A stretch of DNA of 64,000 nucleotides from Paenibacillus sp. 1781tsa1. GTDB lineage: Bacteria; Bacillota; Bacilli; Paenibacillales; Paenibacillaceae. The stretch spans positions 5,642,001-5,706,000 of the forward strand of contig NZ_JAMYWY010000001.1 of assembly GCF_024159265.1 (NCBI RefSeq). The letters run 5' to 3'. Shown piece by piece: positions 54,486 to 63,965 of this stretch. The position numbers were made by a program, and so were the translations under genes. Positions within the stretch are counted from its first letter, which is position 1. Every line of letters starts with the position of its first letter. The notes beneath the pieces are model-generated. The model made no database searches, was not told the origin of the DNA, and worked only from the letters and a program-made list of their open reading frames with translations.

Positions 54486-56840
54486 TTACGCCTCCCTTAC
54501 GGTCAGTTCGGTCATATGCGTATCGTTTACGCTGCTGCCGATATGAATATGGAATAGGCCCGGTTCAACGACAGGCTTCAAATCACGACCAATATACTGT
54601 AACTGCTCCGCTCCAATTCGGAATTCCACGGTCTGTGTCTCTCCAGGCTCCAGGTTCACTTTCACAAACCCCTTCAGTTCCTTGGCGGGACGAGTCAGTG
54701 AGCTAACCACGTCTGAGATGTACATCTGTACAACTTCTGCACCTGCATAAGGGCCGGTGTTGGTCACATTCACAGATACCGTGACTGAATCACCCGCTGT
54801 CATGGATGCATCACTCAGCTGCGGTTCACTGTACTCAAATGTGGTATAACTCAGTCCGTATCCAAATGCATAACGTGGCTGCAAATCCTCTTCGAGGTAA
54901 CGCTTGCCTCGGGAACGCTTGCCGTTGTAATAGATCGGTAATTGGCCGACATGCTTCGGAATGGAGATCGTCAATTTGCCTGACGGATTCACATCACCGA
55001 ACAGAATATCTGCAATGGCATGCCCGCCCTCTTGACCCGGATACCATGCCTCCAGAATCGCATCGGCATGTTCATCCACCCAAGGTTCAGTGATGGGACG
55101 ACCATTAATGTAGACAACGACAAGCTTTTTGCCGAGCTTGTGAATCTCCTGAATGAGTTCCAACTGTACTCCGGCAAGCCCCAACGTCATCCGGTCGATC
55201 CCTTCACCGCACTCCATATCGTTCCATGAGTGATCCGATACATTGGAAGCGCCCGTCTTCAGATCGATTGTTCCTTCTCCAAAGTCACGCGCACTGGAGC
55301 CGCCAACCACCATAATCACCGTATCCGCCTGACTGGCAACTTCGAAAGCACGCTCAAATCCTTCTTTTGAATCACCTTTGATCCGGCATCCTGGTGCATA
55401 GAGAACCTGATCTACACTGCTGTCACCAGTCAAAAAACCAACAGAACTCTTCTCCGTTTGCATATCCATACGATTAGCAAGCTTACTGCGAATCCCGTCC
55501 AGTACCGTCGCCACTTTCGACTTCGGTTGCGGAGACGTGTAATCACCCAGCTGATTGTAGGCCTGATCGGCATTGGGGCCAATGACGGCAATCCGGCCCA
55601 AATTTCCTATCGATAAAGGTAGCGTGTCGGCCTCATTTTTGAGAAGCACAACCCCTTCCGCCGCCAACTGGCGTGCTAGTTGAATATGCTGCTCACTGCC
55701 AATCACTTCTGCTGCCCGATCAGCATCCACATAAGGCTGTTCGAATAAGCCCAGTCTGAACTTCAATGCCAGCACGCGAGAGACAGCCTGATCCAGAACC
55801 TGCACATCAAGCTTGCCTTCTGCCACCGCCTGCACCAGATATTGCCCGAACATCTCACCGGACATTTCCATATCGATGCCTGCCTCTATCGCCTGCACCG
55901 ATGCATCCAGTCCATCTGCCGCGACGTCATGCCCACTTGCCAGCATGTTGATCGCGCCACAATCCGTAATAACCAGACCATCAAAGCCCCAATCCTTACG
56001 CAAAACATCTTCCAGCAATTCCGTATTTACCGTACAAGGTGTGCCATCAATTTCGTTATACGCCGGCATGATGGAAGCTGCGCCTGCTTCTACCGCTTTA
56101 CGGAATGGATACAGATCCACTTCCAGCAGTTCACGCCAGCCCATATGCACAGGTCCTGCATTGCGTCCACCTTCCGAGCTGCCGTAACCGACAAAATGTT
56201 TTAGCGTAGCAGCAACTGCATCGTCCCGATCCAGACTTTCACCTTGAAGTCCTTCCACGGAAGCAACTGCCAGTTCTCCAATGAGAAACGGATCTTCACC
56301 GAAACATTCCTCCGTACGCCCCCAGCGCGGATCACGCACAACATCCAGTACCGGAGAATAGGTAACCGCACCGCCTTGAGCACGTGTCTCCCGCGCTACT
56401 GCCTGGCACATCTCCCGGTATAGATCCAGATTCCACGTACTCCCCAGTAAAAGGGGGACGGGATAAACCGTTCCGTCAATCGCCATATGACCATGCGAGC
56501 ACTCTTCCCCAATCAGGATGGGAATGCCCAATCTGGAATGCTCGACCGCATAGCGTTGAATGAGATTAACCGCCTCCGCGCCTTCTCTGGCGGAAAGTCC
56601 ATTTTCCAGCGTAACGCCAGTCCAGGGATCTGCACGAAGTGCACCATAGAGGGAGCCAATGCCGCCATTCTCCACTTGCTGCTTAAAGGATTCATTTAAT
56701 GTGATGTTTCCCTGATCATTCGTATAGGTCTGCCAGCCAAATGGCTGCGTAAGTTGGCCTACCTTTTCTTTCGTAGTCATCAGGCTCAGCAAGTGTTGTA
56801 CCCGTTCCTCTACGGATTTGCTTTGGTCCTTGTAAGTCAT
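54486..56840 (-). CDS. Beta-glucosidase-type glycoside hydrolase family 3
   Basis: This 784-residue enzyme has the GH3 barrel, the alpha/beta sandwich and a C-terminal fibronectin III-like domain (DSVTVSVNVTNTG..GAEVVQMYISD). Motifs are DVVRDPRWGRTEECFGEDP near residue 165, LKHFVGYG near 205, and the nucleophile Asp at about 293 in VITDCGAINML. GLSYTTFEYS precedes the fibronectin domain. The family covers beta-glucosidase, beta-xylosidase and N-acetylglucosaminidase; the sandwich domain and FnIII argue for glucosidase/xylosidase. No signal peptide. The ATG at 56840 follows GGAGAG; it lies 36 bp after the permease stop. Confidence 0.9.
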   Translation of the reverse strand: MTYKDQSKSVEERVQHLLSLMTTKEKVGQLTQPFGWQTYTNDQGNITLNESFKQQVENGGIGSLYGALRADPWTGVTLENGLSAREGAEAVNLIQRYAVEHSRLGIPILIGEECSHGHMAIDGTVYPVPLLLGSTWNLDLYREMCQAVARETRAQGGAVTYSPVLDVVRDPRWGRTEECFGEDPFLIGELAVASVEGLQGESLDRDDAVAATLKHFVGYGSSEGGRNAGPVHMGWRELLEVDLYPFRKAVEAGAASIMPAYNEIDGTPCTVNTELLEDVLRKDWGFDGLVITDCGAINMLASGHDVAADGLDASVQAIEAGIDMEMSGEMFGQYLVQAVAEGKLDVQVLDQAVSRVLALKFRLGLFEQPYVDADRAAEVIGSEQHIQLARQLAAEGVVLLKNEADTLPLSIGNLGRIAVIGPNADQAYNQLGDYTSPQPKSKVATVLDGIRSKLANRMDMQTEKSSVGFLTGDSSVDQVLYAPGCRIKGDSKEGFERAFEVASQADTVIMVVGGSSARDFGEGTIDLKTGASNVSDHSWNDMECGEGIDRMTLGLAGVQLELIQEIHKLGKKLVVVYINGRPITEPWVDEHADAILEAWYPGQEGGHAIADILFGDVNPSGKLTISIPKHVGQLPIYYNGKRSRGKRYLEEDLQPRYAFGYGLSYTTFEYSEPQLSDASMTAGDSVTVSVNVTNTGPYAGAEVVQMYISDVVSSLTRPAKELKGFVKVNLEPGETQTVEFRIGAEQLQYIGRDLKPVVEPGLFHIHIGSSVNDTHMTELTVREA

Positions 56841-56876
56841 CAATCTGCATCTCTCCAATCCTATAGCAAGATCCGG

Positions 56877-57797
56877 TTATTCTTTGACCGCGCCCACCGT
56901 CAGACCCTGTACAAAATAACGTTGGAAGAACGGATAAGCGAATATAATTGGCAACGTGGCAAGCACAACCATCGCCATTCGGGACGTATCCTGCGGAATG
57001 GACTGCATGGCTGCCAGACTCATCGAACTGTTAGCAGAGTTCTGCTGGATGAACTGAATACTCGACTCAATCCGCATCAGCATAGATTGCAGCGGCACCA
57101 GATTGGGGTTATCAATGTATAAGAGAGCATTGAACCAATCATTCCAGTAACCAAGTGTACTGAACAACCCGATGGTTGCCAGTCCCGGCAAGGAGAGTGG
57201 AATTACGATTTTCATAAAGGTATAGAACTCACCGGCGCCATCGATCTTCGCCGATTCAATGACTGCATCTGGCACACTGGTGGAGTAGAATGTACGCAGA
57301 ATCATAATGTAGAAGGCATTCATTGCCAGCGGCAGAATCAGTGCCCATAACGTATCTTTCAGTCCAAGCAACTGGGATACGACCATATAAGTTGGAATCA
57401 TCCCGCCGTTGAACAACATGGTCAGAATCGCAAAGATGGAGAAAAATCTCCGATATCTGAAGCTCTTACGGGAAATCGCATACGCATACAGCGACATGAG
57501 AATCAGACTGATGATAGTACCGAGTACCGTCACCAGAATGGTCACTCCATACGCCCGCAGTAGCGTGTCCCCACTCTGCCAGACAAACTGATATGCCGCG
57601 AGACTCCATTCTGCCGGAATCAGACGATACCCATCACGGGCCAGTGCTTTCTCATCCGTAAACGAGATAATGACTACAAATACAAAAGGAAATACACAGA
57701 TCAGAGCAAATAGACCGGCGATGATGTTCATGATCACGTTCCAGCCGCTGGATACGTGGTGGAAGTCGCGTTTTTTAACAAGCCCTGCTTGAGCCAT
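56877..57797 (-). CDS. Carbohydrate ABC transporter permease, LplC type
   Basis: This 306-residue permease has six predicted helices and the cytoplasmic EAA loop in ESAKIDGAGEFYTFMKIVIPLSLPGLA near residues 190-215. It pairs with the LplB-like permease encoded 23 bp upstream. No ATPase gene is present in the locus; such systems often share a housekeeping MsmX-type ATPase (family knowledge). AAAGGAG precedes the ATG at a normal distance. Substrate inferred from the operon: mannose-containing oligosaccharides. Confidence 0.92.
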   Translation of the reverse strand: MAQAGLVKKRDFHHVSSGWNVIMNIIAGLFALICVFPFVFVVIISFTDEKALARDGYRLIPAEWSLAAYQFVWQSGDTLLRAYGVTILVTVLGTIISLILMSLYAYAISRKSFRYRRFFSIFAILTMLFNGGMIPTYMVVSQLLGLKDTLWALILPLAMNAFYIMILRTFYSTSVPDAVIESAKIDGAGEFYTFMKIVIPLSLPGLATIGLFSTLGYWNDWFNALLYIDNPNLVPLQSMLMRIESSIQFIQQNSANSSMSLAAMQSIPQDTSRMAMVVLATLPIIFAYPFFQRYFVQGLTVGAVKE

Positions 57798-57820
57798 AGT
57801 GGTTCACTCCTTTCCCTGTC

Positions 57821-58750
57821 CTAGAATAGGCTGCTGTCTTTATCGATTTTGCGAACAACATAGTTGGAGATAATAACAAGCACAAAGCCCACCACGGATT
57901 GATACAATCCCGCTGCTGTACTCATGCCGATCTCACCACTAGTTTTCAAACCACGATATACATACGTATCAATAACATTTGTCACGGAATAAAGCGTACC
58001 CGAATCCCTTGGCACCTGATAGAAGAGTCCGAAGTCAGCATAGAAAATGCGGCCTACGGCCAGCAAGGTCATAATCGTGATGATCGGCGACAGCAACGGA
58101 ATCGTAATGTTGCGAATCTGCTGCCATTTGCTTGCTCCATCAATCATGGCTGCTTCATACAGCGATTTATCGATCCCAAGTATCGAAGCCAGATAAACAA
58201 CGCTGCTATAACCGATCGTTTTCCATAACGCTACGAACACCAGAATATACGGCCAATATTTTGCCTCGGAGTACCACTGAATTGGTTCCATCCCGAGCCA
58301 GCCGATAATCTGATTCAACATCCCGCGGTCCATGCTCAAGAAGCTGAAAGCGAAGTAACCAACGATAACCCAGGATAGAAAATACGGCAGAAACATGCCG
58401 GTTTGATACAGTTTGGCGAGTCGTTTGTTAACCAGTTCCGAGAGCAGGATTGCCAGTGCCACAGCGAATACCAGTCCCAGGAAGATAATGGCGATGTTAT
58501 AAAAGAGGGTGTTGCGTGTAATGAGCCATGCATCACTTGTGCTGAACAGGAATTTGAAATTGTCCCAGCCTACCCATTCGCTCTTCATCAGACTTGCCCA
58601 GAACCCTTCACGGCTGAACCGATATTCCTTAAAGGCAGCCACTGTACCCACAAGGGGCAAGTAGGAGAAGAAGAAGAACCAGATGGCGCCTGGCAGCACC
58701 ATGAACAGCATGACCCGGTTTCTAATCAGGTTTTTCAAAAATGTAGTCAT
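57821..58750 (-). CDS. Carbohydrate ABC transporter permease, LplB type
   Basis: This 309-residue permease has six helices and the EAA loop YEAAMIDGASKWQQIRNITIPLL near residues 203-225. The N-terminus MTTFLKNLIRNRVMLFMVLPG is typical of LplB/UgpA-like subunits. AAGGAGG precedes the ATG. It lies 77 bp after the binding-protein gene, across a small stem-loop. Confidence 0.92.
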   Translation of the reverse strand: MTTFLKNLIRNRVMLFMVLPGAIWFFFFSYLPLVGTVAAFKEYRFSREGFWASLMKSEWVGWDNFKFLFSTSDAWLITRNTLFYNIAIIFLGLVFAVALAILLSELVNKRLAKLYQTGMFLPYFLSWVIVGYFAFSFLSMDRGMLNQIIGWLGMEPIQWYSEAKYWPYILVFVALWKTIGYSSVVYLASILGIDKSLYEAAMIDGASKWQQIRNITIPLLSPIITIMTLLAVGRIFYADFGLFYQVPRDSGTLYSVTNVIDTYVYRGLKTSGEIGMSTAAGLYQSVVGFVLVIISNYVVRKIDKDSSLF

Positions 58751-58781
58751 TGTGGAGTTCCTCCTTCAGGCTTGAATGAAA

Positions 58782-58816
58782 AAGGACCGGACGCGATAAG
58801 CAGCCGCCCGATCCTT
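58782..58816 (-). promoter_or_regulatory. Intercistronic stem-loop after the binding-protein gene
   Basis: AAGGACCGGACG and CGCCCGATCCTT pair with two mismatches in the 77-bp gap between the binding-protein and permease genes. There is no T-run on the minus strand. Such stems commonly protect or partly terminate the highly expressed binding-protein message. Confidence 0.5.
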
Positions 58817-58827
58817 ACGATGTACTG

Positions 58828-60300
58828 TTACTTGTTTTCTGCTCTCCAGGCATCCAGCTGGCTTTGGGCTTCCGCCATTACTTTCTCCAGTCCGGCTTGA
58901 TTGAACTTCTCAATCACTTGATCCAGATTGGCTGCCGGGTCCAGTGTACCTGTCATCAGTGCTGCCCAATACTGCTCTTTCACGTTCTGTACCGCCGTCA
59001 GTTCGGCAGATACATTGCTTGAATCAAAGTTAAAGCTGAGGATCGGGGAATTGGTACCTTCAGCGTTAAACTTCTTGAACTCATCCCATTTGTTGTCCGG
59101 GTCATTACTGTTCAGATAGAGCAGCATGTTATTCCCAAGGGAGTATGAAGGCATATCGTAGTTTTTCGATTCAGGCAGATTTTCCATATGCGTGTCATCC
59201 ACTTTTTTGTAGTGTGTACCCTCGATACCGGAGTCCACCATATTGCGCAGCACAGGATCTGTATTCAGCAGGTTCAGGAACTCCATCGCTTTCTCTGGAT
59301 ATTCCGAGTTGGCCGAGATGGCCATAATGGAACCTTGTACAGATGTATTCGTTATAATCGGTTCACTTGCAGGTGTTGAAACAACTTGATAACCGTAACT
59401 TGCAGACCATTGGTTGTCCGCGAGCGGCTGTGTCTGTGCACGATCCAGGAACCAGTTGCCCGATGTTGTCAGGTCGTTCGTGGAACCTGTTGTAGCTGCT
59501 TCAGCAGATACATAACCGGCTTTATAATATTTGTGCATCGTCGTAAGTGCTTCTTTCATTTCAGGTGTTTCCAATATGTTCACGAGTTTATAGTCCGTTG
59601 TATCCAGCTTGATTGCCATCGGCAGATTCTGAATGACATAGTCATACGGCACGTAAGGAACATAGTTTTTATCCATGGCAAAAGGTGTTACACTCGACTC
59701 GTTTTCCTTGATCGTTTTCAGTAAAGGCTCCAGACTGTCTAACGTACGGACACCAGAGGTGTCCAGCTTGTATTTATCAACCAGCATTTGGTTAAAGCGC
59801 CATACCTCTTGTTGAGGCAGCTCTTTGTTGGCTGGAATTCCGTAATTGTGTCCGTCTACCTTCGAACCGCTGAGGAATGCAGGATCAATGGTCTTGGTGA
59901 GATCCTGACCGTATTCAGCAAGCAGGTCATCCAGTTCAAGGAATGCTCCTTTTCTGGCATTTTGTACATAATCGAATCCACCGGAAGAGGTGAACAGAAT
60001 GTCCATTGGCTCACCGGATGCTACGTTAACCTGCATCTTCTGCGGGTAGTCACCCCAGTCAACCATCTTCATCGTTACCGTGGCATTAATTTTCTCTTTG
60101 GTATACTTGCTCACTTCTTCCATCACTTTGTTGACGTCTTTCTGAGGGGTACCGATGGTATACCAGATCAACTCTACCGCGTCATCTCCAGCTCCCCCGG
60201 ATTCCGAAGCATCTTTGCTTCCTCCACAGGCACTAAGAACAAGTGTAACGGCCATTAACAATGCAAGAACGAGTGAGAAGCGTTTTCTTTGTTTACTCAT
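58828..60300 (-). CDS. Extracellular sugar-binding lipoprotein of an ABC transporter
   Basis: This 490-residue protein is the solute receptor for the two permeases. A lipoprotein signal (MSKQRKRFSLVLALLMAVTL, lipobox LSAC at about residue 25) anchors it to the membrane. The mature chain begins GGSKDASESGGAGDDA and continues with a family 1-type binding fold (VELIWYTIGTPQKDVNKVMEE, ASGEPMDILFTSSGGFDY, NSEYPEKAMEFLNLLNTDP). This is the LipO/YtcQ-like group. GGGAGG precedes the ATG. A cre-like site lies 66 bp upstream. Confidence 0.93.
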   Translation of the reverse strand: MSKQRKRFSLVLALLMAVTLVLSACGGSKDASESGGAGDDAVELIWYTIGTPQKDVNKVMEEVSKYTKEKINATVTMKMVDWGDYPQKMQVNVASGEPMDILFTSSGGFDYVQNARKGAFLELDDLLAEYGQDLTKTIDPAFLSGSKVDGHNYGIPANKELPQQEVWRFNQMLVDKYKLDTSGVRTLDSLEPLLKTIKENESSVTPFAMDKNYVPYVPYDYVIQNLPMAIKLDTTDYKLVNILETPEMKEALTTMHKYYKAGYVSAEAATTGSTNDLTTSGNWFLDRAQTQPLADNQWSASYGYQVVSTPASEPIITNTSVQGSIMAISANSEYPEKAMEFLNLLNTDPVLRNMVDSGIEGTHYKKVDDTHMENLPESKNYDMPSYSLGNNMLLYLNSNDPDNKWDEFKKFNAEGTNSPILSFNFDSSNVSAELTAVQNVKEQYWAALMTGTLDPAANLDQVIEKFNQAGLEKVMAEAQSQLDAWRAENK

Positions 60301-60365
60301 TTCTTTGATCCTCCCTTTTCGTGTTCCCTTAGGCTCTACTTACTAACTGCTTTAACCTTATCGAA

Positions 60366-60379
60366 TGAAAGCATTTACA
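60366..60379. promoter_or_regulatory. Catabolite-responsive element (cre) before the transporter operon
   Basis: TGAAAGCATTTACA matches the Bacillus cre consensus TGWAARCGYTWNCW except for A in place of the central G. It lies 66 bp upstream of the binding-protein gene. On the minus strand TTGTAC and TATCTT, 16 bp apart just upstream, could be the promoter; the cre would then overlap the transcription start. A weaker cre-like sequence is at 60457-60470. Confidence 0.55.
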
Positions 60380-60474
60380 AAAAGAAGATAAACTTAAGTT
60401 TTCGAGGTACAAATTAAAGAGAAATCATCCTTGGACAACTATTTTGTACCTGTTTAAATAAATCGCTTACATGA

Positions 60475-60540
60475 AAGAGACATGCCGGGTAACGTATGGC
60501 ATGATCTTCATGCTGCCATTCCTGTTCCCGATATGTCTCT
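60475..60540 (-). terminator. Long stem-loop after the response-regulator gene
   Basis: AGAGACATGCCGGG pairs with CCCGATATGTCTCT, with an inner ATGGCATGA/TCATGCTGCCAT stem. It lies about 40 bp past the response-regulator stop and separates the two-component pair from the transporter operon. There is no long T-run, so partial read-through is possible. The rest of the 280-bp gap holds the cre site and promoter described separately. Confidence 0.6.
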
Positions 60541-60580
60541 TCGAGCTCCGTCCGCACATTTGGATATACCTGTCACCGAA

Positions 60581-62101
60581 TTAACCAAACACCTTGAAAT
60601 CCGTCGGTGAAATTCCCACATACTTGCGGAACTGTTTATAGAAATACCCCGTCTCCCAGTACCCCACATTTCGGGCGATCTCATGTACCTTCAGATTGGT
60701 ATTGCGCAGTTGTTCCTTCGCACGTTCAATCCGGTATTTATTGATGTATTCGGCAAATGTCTCCCCGGTCTCCTTATGGAACAATTGTCCCAAATACACC
60801 GGATGCAGATGATAGTGGGCACCCAGCAGCTTCAGGGAAAGTTCTTCTGCGTAGTGTTTGTCGATATGCTGAAGGACTTGGTTCACAATTGGATTCTTCA
60901 TATCCTGCAATAGGGATTGGATCGTCTGCGCCGCAACTTGCTGAAGCGCCCGCACGAGTTCATCAAAAGTGCCACTGTCCAGTACAAGTTGAAGCCCTTG
61001 TTGGTATATGGCAGACTCATCCGAGTGTTTGATGCTCTCCAGTTCCATTTTGAAGCGAATCACCACTTCCAATGCGGTATTCTGTAGCTCCCCGGGCGTA
61101 AGCCCATTGCGATGCTGTTCAAAATCCATACGAATCCGTTCCGCAAGTTGTTCTGTATTCCGGGACAGAATCAGTTTCGCGTAATCCCTCCAGTCGATGA
61201 AAAAGGACGCTGCCGAGTTGCCGCAACGATCCAGAATGGCATGGTCGATGACTTTCAGATCGGGATAGATCATCACGTATTGGAGCGCCTTTTTTGCCTC
61301 TTCATAACTGGCAGGCGCATGGTATATGCCCTTCATCAACCTGCCCGCACCAATACGTACCGCAGGATGTGTTACTGAGATGGCATCGGATAAAGCCTGA
61401 AGGCCATCCATTAACTTCTGTTCCTCATCCTCGTTACCGTCGACATTGGCAACAATGACGAGATCACCATCGATGTCATGAAAGACATTCAGATGGGACT
61501 TGTCCTTCAGCATCTCCTCCACACGTTCAAACATGCCGAATGTTTGCCCTTTGTCTTTGTCACGCAATATGGCGACAGCCACATCCGAGGCTTCTAGAGA
61601 AAGGTTCATAAACCGGGCACGTTCCTCAAATTCGGTAGCTGCAATCTGTCCCGTAAGCCATCGATGAAGAATGTTATCTTTCAGAATCTGAATGCCATAA
61701 GCATCATCGGCTTGAGGTGCCACTGTATGATCCAGCTTGGACGCTGTGTTGCTCAGCGTGGATTCCAATTCCTCCACATTAATCGGTTTGAGCAGATAGT
61801 TTTCGATCCCCAGCTGCATGCCTTCCTTCAGATATTCGAACTCATTGAAACCACTCAGGATAATGACTTTCATCTCAGGTTGCACTCGCCTTGCTTCCCG
61901 AATCAGGTCAAGACCATTCATGAGTGGCATGGATATATCCGTGATCAGGATGTCCACAGGCTGAGAGGAGAGCGCTTGTAACGCGGCCTGCCCATTACCT
62001 GCATGGCTCACAATTTCCATACCAAATGAAGACCAATCCACAATATCGTATAACCCTTCAATGATGAACGGCTCATCGTCTACAATAAACACCTTGTACA
62101 T
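60581..62101 (-). CDS. YesN-type response regulator with AraC output domain
   Basis: This 506-residue regulator has an N-terminal receiver (FIVDDEPFIIEGLYDIVDW, phosphoacceptor Asp in DILITDISMP near residue 55, Lys in LLKPINVEE near 105) and a middle domain of unknown role. A C-terminal AraC helix-turn-helix pair covers residues about 400-505: YLGQLFHKETGETFAEYINKYRIERAKEQL and VHEIARNVGYWETGYFYKQFRKYVGISP. It probably activates the transporter and hydrolase operon. The start at 62101 follows GGGAG by six bases and lies one base past the kinase stop. Confidence 0.93.
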   Translation of the reverse strand: MYKVFIVDDEPFIIEGLYDIVDWSSFGMEIVSHAGNGQAALQALSSQPVDILITDISMPLMNGLDLIREARRVQPEMKVIILSGFNEFEYLKEGMQLGIENYLLKPINVEELESTLSNTASKLDHTVAPQADDAYGIQILKDNILHRWLTGQIAATEFEERARFMNLSLEASDVAVAILRDKDKGQTFGMFERVEEMLKDKSHLNVFHDIDGDLVIVANVDGNEDEEQKLMDGLQALSDAISVTHPAVRIGAGRLMKGIYHAPASYEEAKKALQYVMIYPDLKVIDHAILDRCGNSAASFFIDWRDYAKLILSRNTEQLAERIRMDFEQHRNGLTPGELQNTALEVVIRFKMELESIKHSDESAIYQQGLQLVLDSGTFDELVRALQQVAAQTIQSLLQDMKNPIVNQVLQHIDKHYAEELSLKLLGAHYHLHPVYLGQLFHKETGETFAEYINKYRIERAKEQLRNTNLKVHEIARNVGYWETGYFYKQFRKYVGISPTDFKVFG

Positions 62102-62102
62102 G

Positions 62103-63932
62103 TTAAACTCCCGTCCCTTCTGTATGTGGATAACGCACCCTGATCCGAGTTCCCTCACCGAGGGTGCTCTCTATGGTGATACCGAACTCCGGCCCATACA
62201 GAAAGCGCAATCGACTATGAACACTGCGCAGTCCGAACATCTGACCAGACTCTTCTGGACGTTCCAGTTCTTCAAGGATTTCCGTCAGGCGTGCAGGATC
62301 AATGCCTTTGCCATTATCTTTGATCTCCACCTGCATGACATTATCCGTCTCTTCCACAACAATCGATAATCGGTTATCCGAACGTTCCGTCTGAATGCCG
62401 TGCACGACATAATTCTCAATGATGGGTTGCAGCGAAAGTTTGACCACAGGGTGTTGATAATAAGCAGCGTCGATCTGGATCGTGTATATAAAAATATCCT
62501 TGTAGCGGATTCGGAATAACTCGAGATACAAGCGGCAAGCTTCCATCTCATCCTTCAGCGTGTAATTCTTCTTCTGCTGTACCAGGCTCTTGAACAATAC
62601 AGATAGGCTATAGATCATCTCGCCGACATCTCTCGCCCCTTGGGATATGGCCCTCATGCGAATCACTTCAAGCGTATTGTAGAGAAAGTGAGGATTGATA
62701 CGCGCCTGTAACGCGACCAGTTCGGTCTCCTTTTGTTTGATCTCGGCTTTGTAGACGCGTTCAATGTACAGATTCAGCTCATCCAGCATGTCGTTGAAGC
62801 TATGCGAGATCTGCCCCAGTTCATCATCGCGCGGATCGTCGATGCGAGCCGTCAGGTTGCCGTATTTTACTTTTTGGGTAAAGCGAATGATTCGACGGGT
62901 TCGTTTTGCAAAATTAATAATGAAAAACGCCGGAACCAACACGGCAAACAGAATACAGACGATACTGATGGAGATGATGGTATTGCGAATCCCCGCATAG
63001 GTCTCGGCCATCTCTTCCACCGGAACGGTACCCATGACCACATAACCCTGATCCGCGGAGACAAACTTGTTCACATACATGTTCTGCTCCTTTTTCATCG
63101 AATCCATATCCGTCTGATCAAACAGGGAATCGGCCACATTCACGTAAGGGTACTTTTTCCCGTAATACTGATTGTTGGAGTCGAACAAGACCGTTCCTTT
63201 GGCCGATAACACCACGATTTCTCCCTTCAGATTACTTTCGTAGTTATCCAGTGCATTCCCGATTCCCTCCGAGTCAAAAAACACCAGAAACTGCCCCAGA
63301 TTTCGAAGCGTCTGTGTATTGTTAATCGGTACGCGGATGGAATAGAGCGCAGGGTCCCATTGATTGATCTCTTTGCGAATCCAGTAATTAGGTGCACTGA
63401 TATTGGGCGTTTCCATCGCCATCACGTCAGGAATATAGGAATGGGCTACATTGGTGTCCAGCTTGCGGAACTGCTTGTGTTGATTAAAGGCAGACAGATC
63501 CTGCTGCTCAGCGCTATACAACATGAGTTGGTTAATCTGCGAATTGCGATCCATGATGTTTTGAAAATGTTTTAACACATCGGCCGAATAGTCGTCCTGA
63601 TTGGCATAATATCCATTTGTCATGTGCTGAACATATTCAGCGTAGGAGTGGTTCATCAGATACGTAATGTTGGCGGAGAGTGCCTCATTCTGATGCATGT
63701 CCCTCACCATGTTTTGTACCGATTCATACTGCTGATGAATATAACGATCCACATGTTCCATCGCCGCTTTCTGGATCGCCAGTTCCCGGCGAATCGTGGA
63801 GTCGGACACCGACAGGAAGATGATATAAGACAATGTAATGATCGTGACAATCGATATCATCGAGAAGATCAACAGCATTTTCATAAACATATTATTTTTG
63901 AAGAAATTATTGTAAACGCTAACAATTTTCAA
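62103..63932 (-). CDS. YesM-type sensor histidine kinase
   Basis: This 609-residue membrane kinase has a transmembrane helix at about 18-42 (MLLIFSMISIVTIITLSYIIF), an extracellular sensor of about 260 residues, a second helix near 305-325, and HAMP (KYGNLTARIDDPRDDELGQISHSFNDM). The kinase motif QARINPHFLYNTLEVIRMRA follows near 415, then an ATPase domain with QPIIENYVVHGI and DNGKGID. It senses an extracellular signal, probably the sugar or its binding protein, and phosphorylates the adjacent regulator. The start codon is TTG at 63930-63932, with GGAGGG ten bases before it; the upstream ATG frame stops after six codons. Confidence 0.92.
   Translation of the reverse strand: MKIVSVYNNFFKNNMFMKMLLIFSMISIVTIITLSYIIFLSVSDSTIRRELAIQKAAMEHVDRYIHQQYESVQNMVRDMHQNEALSANITYLMNHSYAEYVQHMTNGYYANQDDYSADVLKHFQNIMDRNSQINQLMLYSAEQQDLSAFNQHKQFRKLDTNVAHSYIPDVMAMETPNISAPNYWIRKEINQWDPALYSIRVPINNTQTLRNLGQFLVFFDSEGIGNALDNYESNLKGEIVVLSAKGTVLFDSNNQYYGKKYPYVNVADSLFDQTDMDSMKKEQNMYVNKFVSADQGYVVMGTVPVEEMAETYAGIRNTIISISIVCILFAVLVPAFFIINFAKRTRRIIRFTQKVKYGNLTARIDDPRDDELGQISHSFNDMLDELNLYIERVYKAEIKQKETELVALQARINPHFLYNTLEVIRMRAISQGARDVGEMIYSLSVLFKSLVQQKKNYTLKDEMEACRLYLELFRIRYKDIFIYTIQIDAAYYQHPVVKLSLQPIIENYVVHGIQTERSDNRLSIVVEETDNVMQVEIKDNGKGIDPARLTEILEELERPEESGQMFGLRSVHSRLRFLYGPEFGITIESTLGEGTRIRVRYPHTEGTGV
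63911..63924. promoter_or_regulatory. Catabolite-responsive element (cre) at the start of the sensor-kinase gene
   Basis: TGTAAACGCTAACA is a perfect match to the cre consensus TGWAARCGYTWNCW. It lies within codons 3 to 8 of the kinase gene. Bound CcpA could block elongation here and so couple the whole locus to carbon status. Confidence 0.65.
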
Positions 63933-63965
63933 GTCGCATGTTCCCTCCGATGCTGTTTTCCTGAC

